The notes beneath the pieces are model-generated. The model had not been told where the DNA came from. It ran no database searches and was given only the letters and a program-made list of their open reading frames with translations. A stretch of 64,000 nt of DNA from contig JADJXQ010000001.1 of the NCBI GenBank assembly GCA_016710335.1, positions 310,001 to 374,000 on the forward strand. The letters run 5' to 3'. Below are positions 60,264 through 64,000 of the stretch, piece by piece (the first letter of the stretch is position 1; every line of letters begins with the position of its first letter). Source of the DNA: Rhodospirillales bacterium. GTDB lineage: Bacteria; Pseudomonadota; Alphaproteobacteria; Rhodospirillales; Defluviicoccaceae. A program made the position numbers and the translations under genes.

Positions 60264-60584
60264 TCAGGCAGCGCGGGGGTCGATCTCTTGCAGTTCGGCC
60301 TCGATCTGTCGGCGCCGCTCCATGAGATCGTAGTCGTTCTGGAGGCCTAGAAATACGCCCTCGGACATGCCGAAGTAGCGGGCGAGCCGGAGATCGGTGT
60401 CGGCGCTGACCGACCGTTTGCCGAGGACGAGTTCGTTGATGCGGCGGGGGGGCACGCGGATGGCGCGGGCGAGGGCGTTCTGGCTGAGCGCCATCGGCTT
60501 CAGGAACTCCTCGAACAGGATCTCGCCGGGATGCGGGTTGGACAGCCGCTCGCCCTCAGCCGTGGTCGTCGACGATCTCGACAT
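60264..60584 (-). CDS. higA: HigA-family antitoxin without toxin
   Basis: 106 residues from the ATG at 60584 (a start at 60614 is also in frame). Core: NPHPGEILFEEFLKPMALSQ, NALARAIRVPPRRINELVLG and KRSVSADTDLRLARYFGMSE, the XRE helix-turn-helix of VapI/HigA antitoxins, which bind their own promoter and a RelE-like HigB. The toxin would be expected just upstream on the minus strand (60615-60800), but this stretch holds only palindromic repeats before the DUF5131 gene. The antitoxin is intact and orphan; it may act as a solitary regulator. Confidence 0.88.
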   Translation of the reverse strand: MSRSSTTTAEGERLSNPHPGEILFEEFLKPMALSQNALARAIRVPPRRINELVLGKRSVSADTDLRLARYFGMSEGVFLGLQNDYDLMERRRQIEAELQEIDPRAA

Positions 60585-60622
60585 CTCCGGGCCCTCCTTC
60601 GGCCGGCGCAACACAGCGTAGT

Positions 60623-60722
60623 GATCGAATTACGCCTTCGGTTAATCCGACTCTACTACGGCCTGCGGCGGCGCGGACGCGGTCCATGCGTCGGGATACG
60701 ACTTTGGGCTATTCCGAACCAT
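60623..60722. repeat. Cluster of degenerate palindromic repeats
   Basis: A GATCGAATTA/TTAATCCGAC palindrome (60623-60651) and a GTCGGGATACGAC...TATTCCGA unit (about 60690-60718) fill the gap where a HigB toxin gene would stand. Both are related to the elements at 59807-59834 and, through TATTCCG, to 3236-3326. Confidence 0.5.
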
Positions 60723-60761
60723 GCAGGCATAAGTCCTCCCGGCAGACGATAGTAGTTGTGG

Positions 60762-61514
60762 CTACACCTGAGCGCCGCGGGGAAACTCATCCCACGTACG
60801 ACCGTCGAGAATTCGGCCGGTCTTCTTTTTGTTGACGCCGCCCCATTGCTTGAAATGGAAGGCGACCTCTGAATCGAGACACTGATCCCGAATGCTTCGT
60901 ATCCAGTCCGGCTCGACGGGTCGGGCGTGGGGCCCGCTTTCACCGCCTGCGATAACCCAATCGATGCCGGTGAGATCGAGATTGTCGAGCGGTCCGAGTA
61001 GAGGTTCGAGGCTCAGGAACTTGATTGCTGCCCGTGTGCGACGGAGGTGATCGATCCTGATCATATAGTTCTCGTTCTCGACGCTCACCCCCATCCAGAC
61101 GTTTTGAGGCCAAGCCAGCTTCGGCGATAGCTCTTCGAGGCGTTCAGCCCGCTTCGTCAAAATCTGGTAGGTGTGCAGCGGTGTTCTTCGCATCGTCGTA
61201 AACACGCGCTTTATGAAGGCCAGCGGCACGTTTTCGTGAAACAAGTCGGACATTGAGTTCACGAAGATCATTCGGCCGGTTCTCCACGTCGTCGGGAGCA
61301 ACAGCGATTCCTCATCTATCCGCACAACGCCGTTCCACTTAGGATGTCCGCCAGAGATGCGCGTCGTGCCGGTGTATTTAGTTTGGCCCATCGCTTCCAG
61401 CCGACGCGCCATGCGCATCGCATAGCAGTTCGTGCAGCCTGGTGAAATGACCGTGCAGCCGACAACTGGGTTCCACGTCGCTTCTGTCCATTCGATAGCA
61501 GAGTTATTGGCCAT
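60762..61514 (-). CDS. Gp37/Gp68-family (DUF5131) three-Cys protein
   Basis: 250 residues. The N-terminus SAIEWTEATWNPVVGCTVIS followed by PGCTNCYA gives a C-x6-C-x2-C motif (Cys20, 27, 30), the defining three-Cys pattern of phage Gp37/Gp68-family proteins, which is reminiscent of radical SAM cluster sites. Later conserved segments: IFVNSMSDLFHENVPLAFI, YQILTKRAERL, WMGVSVEN, SLEPLLGPL, DWVIAGGESGPHARP and FHFKQWGG. The gene overlaps the TcmP gene upstream by 11 bases, the usual pairing of these families. Function is not established; they occur in phages and mobile regions. Intact and full length. Confidence 0.88.
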   Translation of the reverse strand: MANNSAIEWTEATWNPVVGCTVISPGCTNCYAMRMARRLEAMGQTKYTGTTRISGGHPKWNGVVRIDEESLLLPTTWRTGRMIFVNSMSDLFHENVPLAFIKRVFTTMRRTPLHTYQILTKRAERLEELSPKLAWPQNVWMGVSVENENYMIRIDHLRRTRAAIKFLSLEPLLGPLDNLDLTGIDWVIAGGESGPHARPVEPDWIRSIRDQCLDSEVAFHFKQWGGVNKKKTGRILDGRTWDEFPRGAQV

Positions 61515-61902
61515 CGCCGCTACTCGCTGGAAACCTGACTAGCAGGTGATCGGCTAGCGTTCCCTTCGGGCGGGTGCCCTTCAGGCTCCGCACGCTAACC
61601 CTGCCGTCCGCCTCAAGCTGTTTCAGGGTGTCCTTGTAATTCTTCATGACATACGGCGTATCGACGCTGTGGCGCTCAAAAACGTCGGCAACGGACACTT
61701 CCTGCCCGGCAAAGTCCTTGAGCAACGAGGCGCGGAGTTGATCGAGTGGCCGTTGCAGCGAGAACAGCAGGGGCATCGACCAATCGGCCGGGGAATACGT
61801 CAGCGACGGCACGCCCTGATCCTCCGTCGAGCTCTCCTTTGCCATGATGTCTTTCATAATGGCGTATCCCTTGAAGCTCTTGCTTACGAAGACGACGTCG
61901 GG
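61504..61902 (-). CDS. tcmP: Three-Cys-motif partner protein TcmP, C-terminal part
   Basis: About 132 C-terminal residues are readable: DVVFVSKSFKGYAIMKDIMA, SLTYSPADWSMPLLFSLQRP, VADVFERHSVDTPYVMKNYK and a winged-helix-like end (LKQLEADGRVSVRSLKGTRP). This matches the C-terminus of TcmP, the regular partner of DUF5131 proteins. Upstream of 61902 the sequence dissolves into C and G runs, so the N-terminal two thirds, including any catalytic part, cannot be read. The stop lies 11 bases inside the DUF5131 gene. Treated as partial because of bad sequence, not as a pseudogene. Confidence 0.75.
   Translation of the reverse strand, partial: PDVVFVSKSFKGYAIMKDIMAKESSTEDQGVPSLTYSPADWSMPLLFSLQRPLDQLRASLLKDFAGQEVSVADVFERHSVDTPYVMKNYKDTLKQLEADGRVSVRSLKGTRPKGTLADHLLVRFPASSGDGQ

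Positions 61903-64000
<2,098 letters not shown>

Noticed and set aside
59536..61902. Integrated prophage
   Set aside because: Gp37/Gp68-type and antitoxin genes hint at phage, but there is no integrase, capsid, terminase or att-like repeat pair in the readable part.

Overview
The window is high-GC DNA, densely packed with genes, from an alphaproteobacterium. The gene content fits a Rhodospirillales-type organism: a cytochrome c maturation (ccmGHI) operon, a fused LivHM permease, alphaproteobacterial-style ComEC, a DUF4212/SSS symporter pair and a HerA-type ATPase. This placement is inferred from gene content only; no rRNA or tRNA gene is visible. At least six genes carry one-base frameshifts, several of them in housekeeping genes, and the last 2.1 kb is a poly-C/poly-G run that cannot be real coding DNA. 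The sequence is therefore best read as a draft contig with indel errors and a bad end.

Layout. 1-2238: gltX (3' part) and gltA, each with a frameshift. 2239-3600: a Gfo/Idh oxidoreductase lacking its Rossmann N-terminus, then a wrecked HigBA toxin-antitoxin pair interrupted by palindromic repeats. 3617-7541: ilvD and an ExeA-like AAA ATPase with a peptidoglycan-binding domain. 7689-12345: a branched-chain amino acid type ABC importer (livF, livG, fused livHM, substrate-binding protein). 12457-13107: a small lipoprotein resembling polymorphic-toxin C-termini plus a tiny acidic partner, a candidate toxin/immunity pair. 13112-20279: an SLC13-type permease, a cyclic-nucleotide-binding protein, an ABC exporter with a degenerate and greatly enlarged nucleotide-binding domain, and an FkbH-like HAD protein, all on the minus strand.

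20408-33764 is a long plus-strand block: a methyltransferase-like protein, four glycosyltransferases, a polysaccharide-deacetylase-like protein, a small membrane protein, then a complete peptide-type ABC importer joined to the glycan genes by ATGA/GTGA overlaps, and finally a truncated relative of the first methyltransferase. 33857-37873: a ceramidase-family membrane protein, an AEC transporter, pyruvate kinase, a bacteriohemerythrin and a small phage-like protein. 37858-46510: a minus-strand run of a PAS-GGDEF-EAL protein, a HerA-like ATPase, ComEC and an acyl ligase-ACP-acyltransferase fusion. 46673-52021: a small hypothetical protein, moaA, pgk and ccmI-ccmH-ccmG, whose ccmH/ccmI junction is triplicated. 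52430-59529: a two-subunit solute symporter, a membrane protein, a hybrid histidine kinase, an OmpR-type regulator and a PAP2 phosphatase. 59536-61902 is an accessory zone with antitoxin remnants, palindromic repeats, and a DUF5131 (Gp37/Gp68) gene overlapping a TcmP gene that runs into the bad sequence.

The strongest leads for unusual biology are the degenerate ABC transporter locus (15100-20279), the lipoprotein/partner pair (12457-13107), the ccmH/ccmI start-region relay (50960-51026), the glycan/peptide-importer operon (21103-33764) and the TcmP-DUF5131 pair at the damaged contig end.
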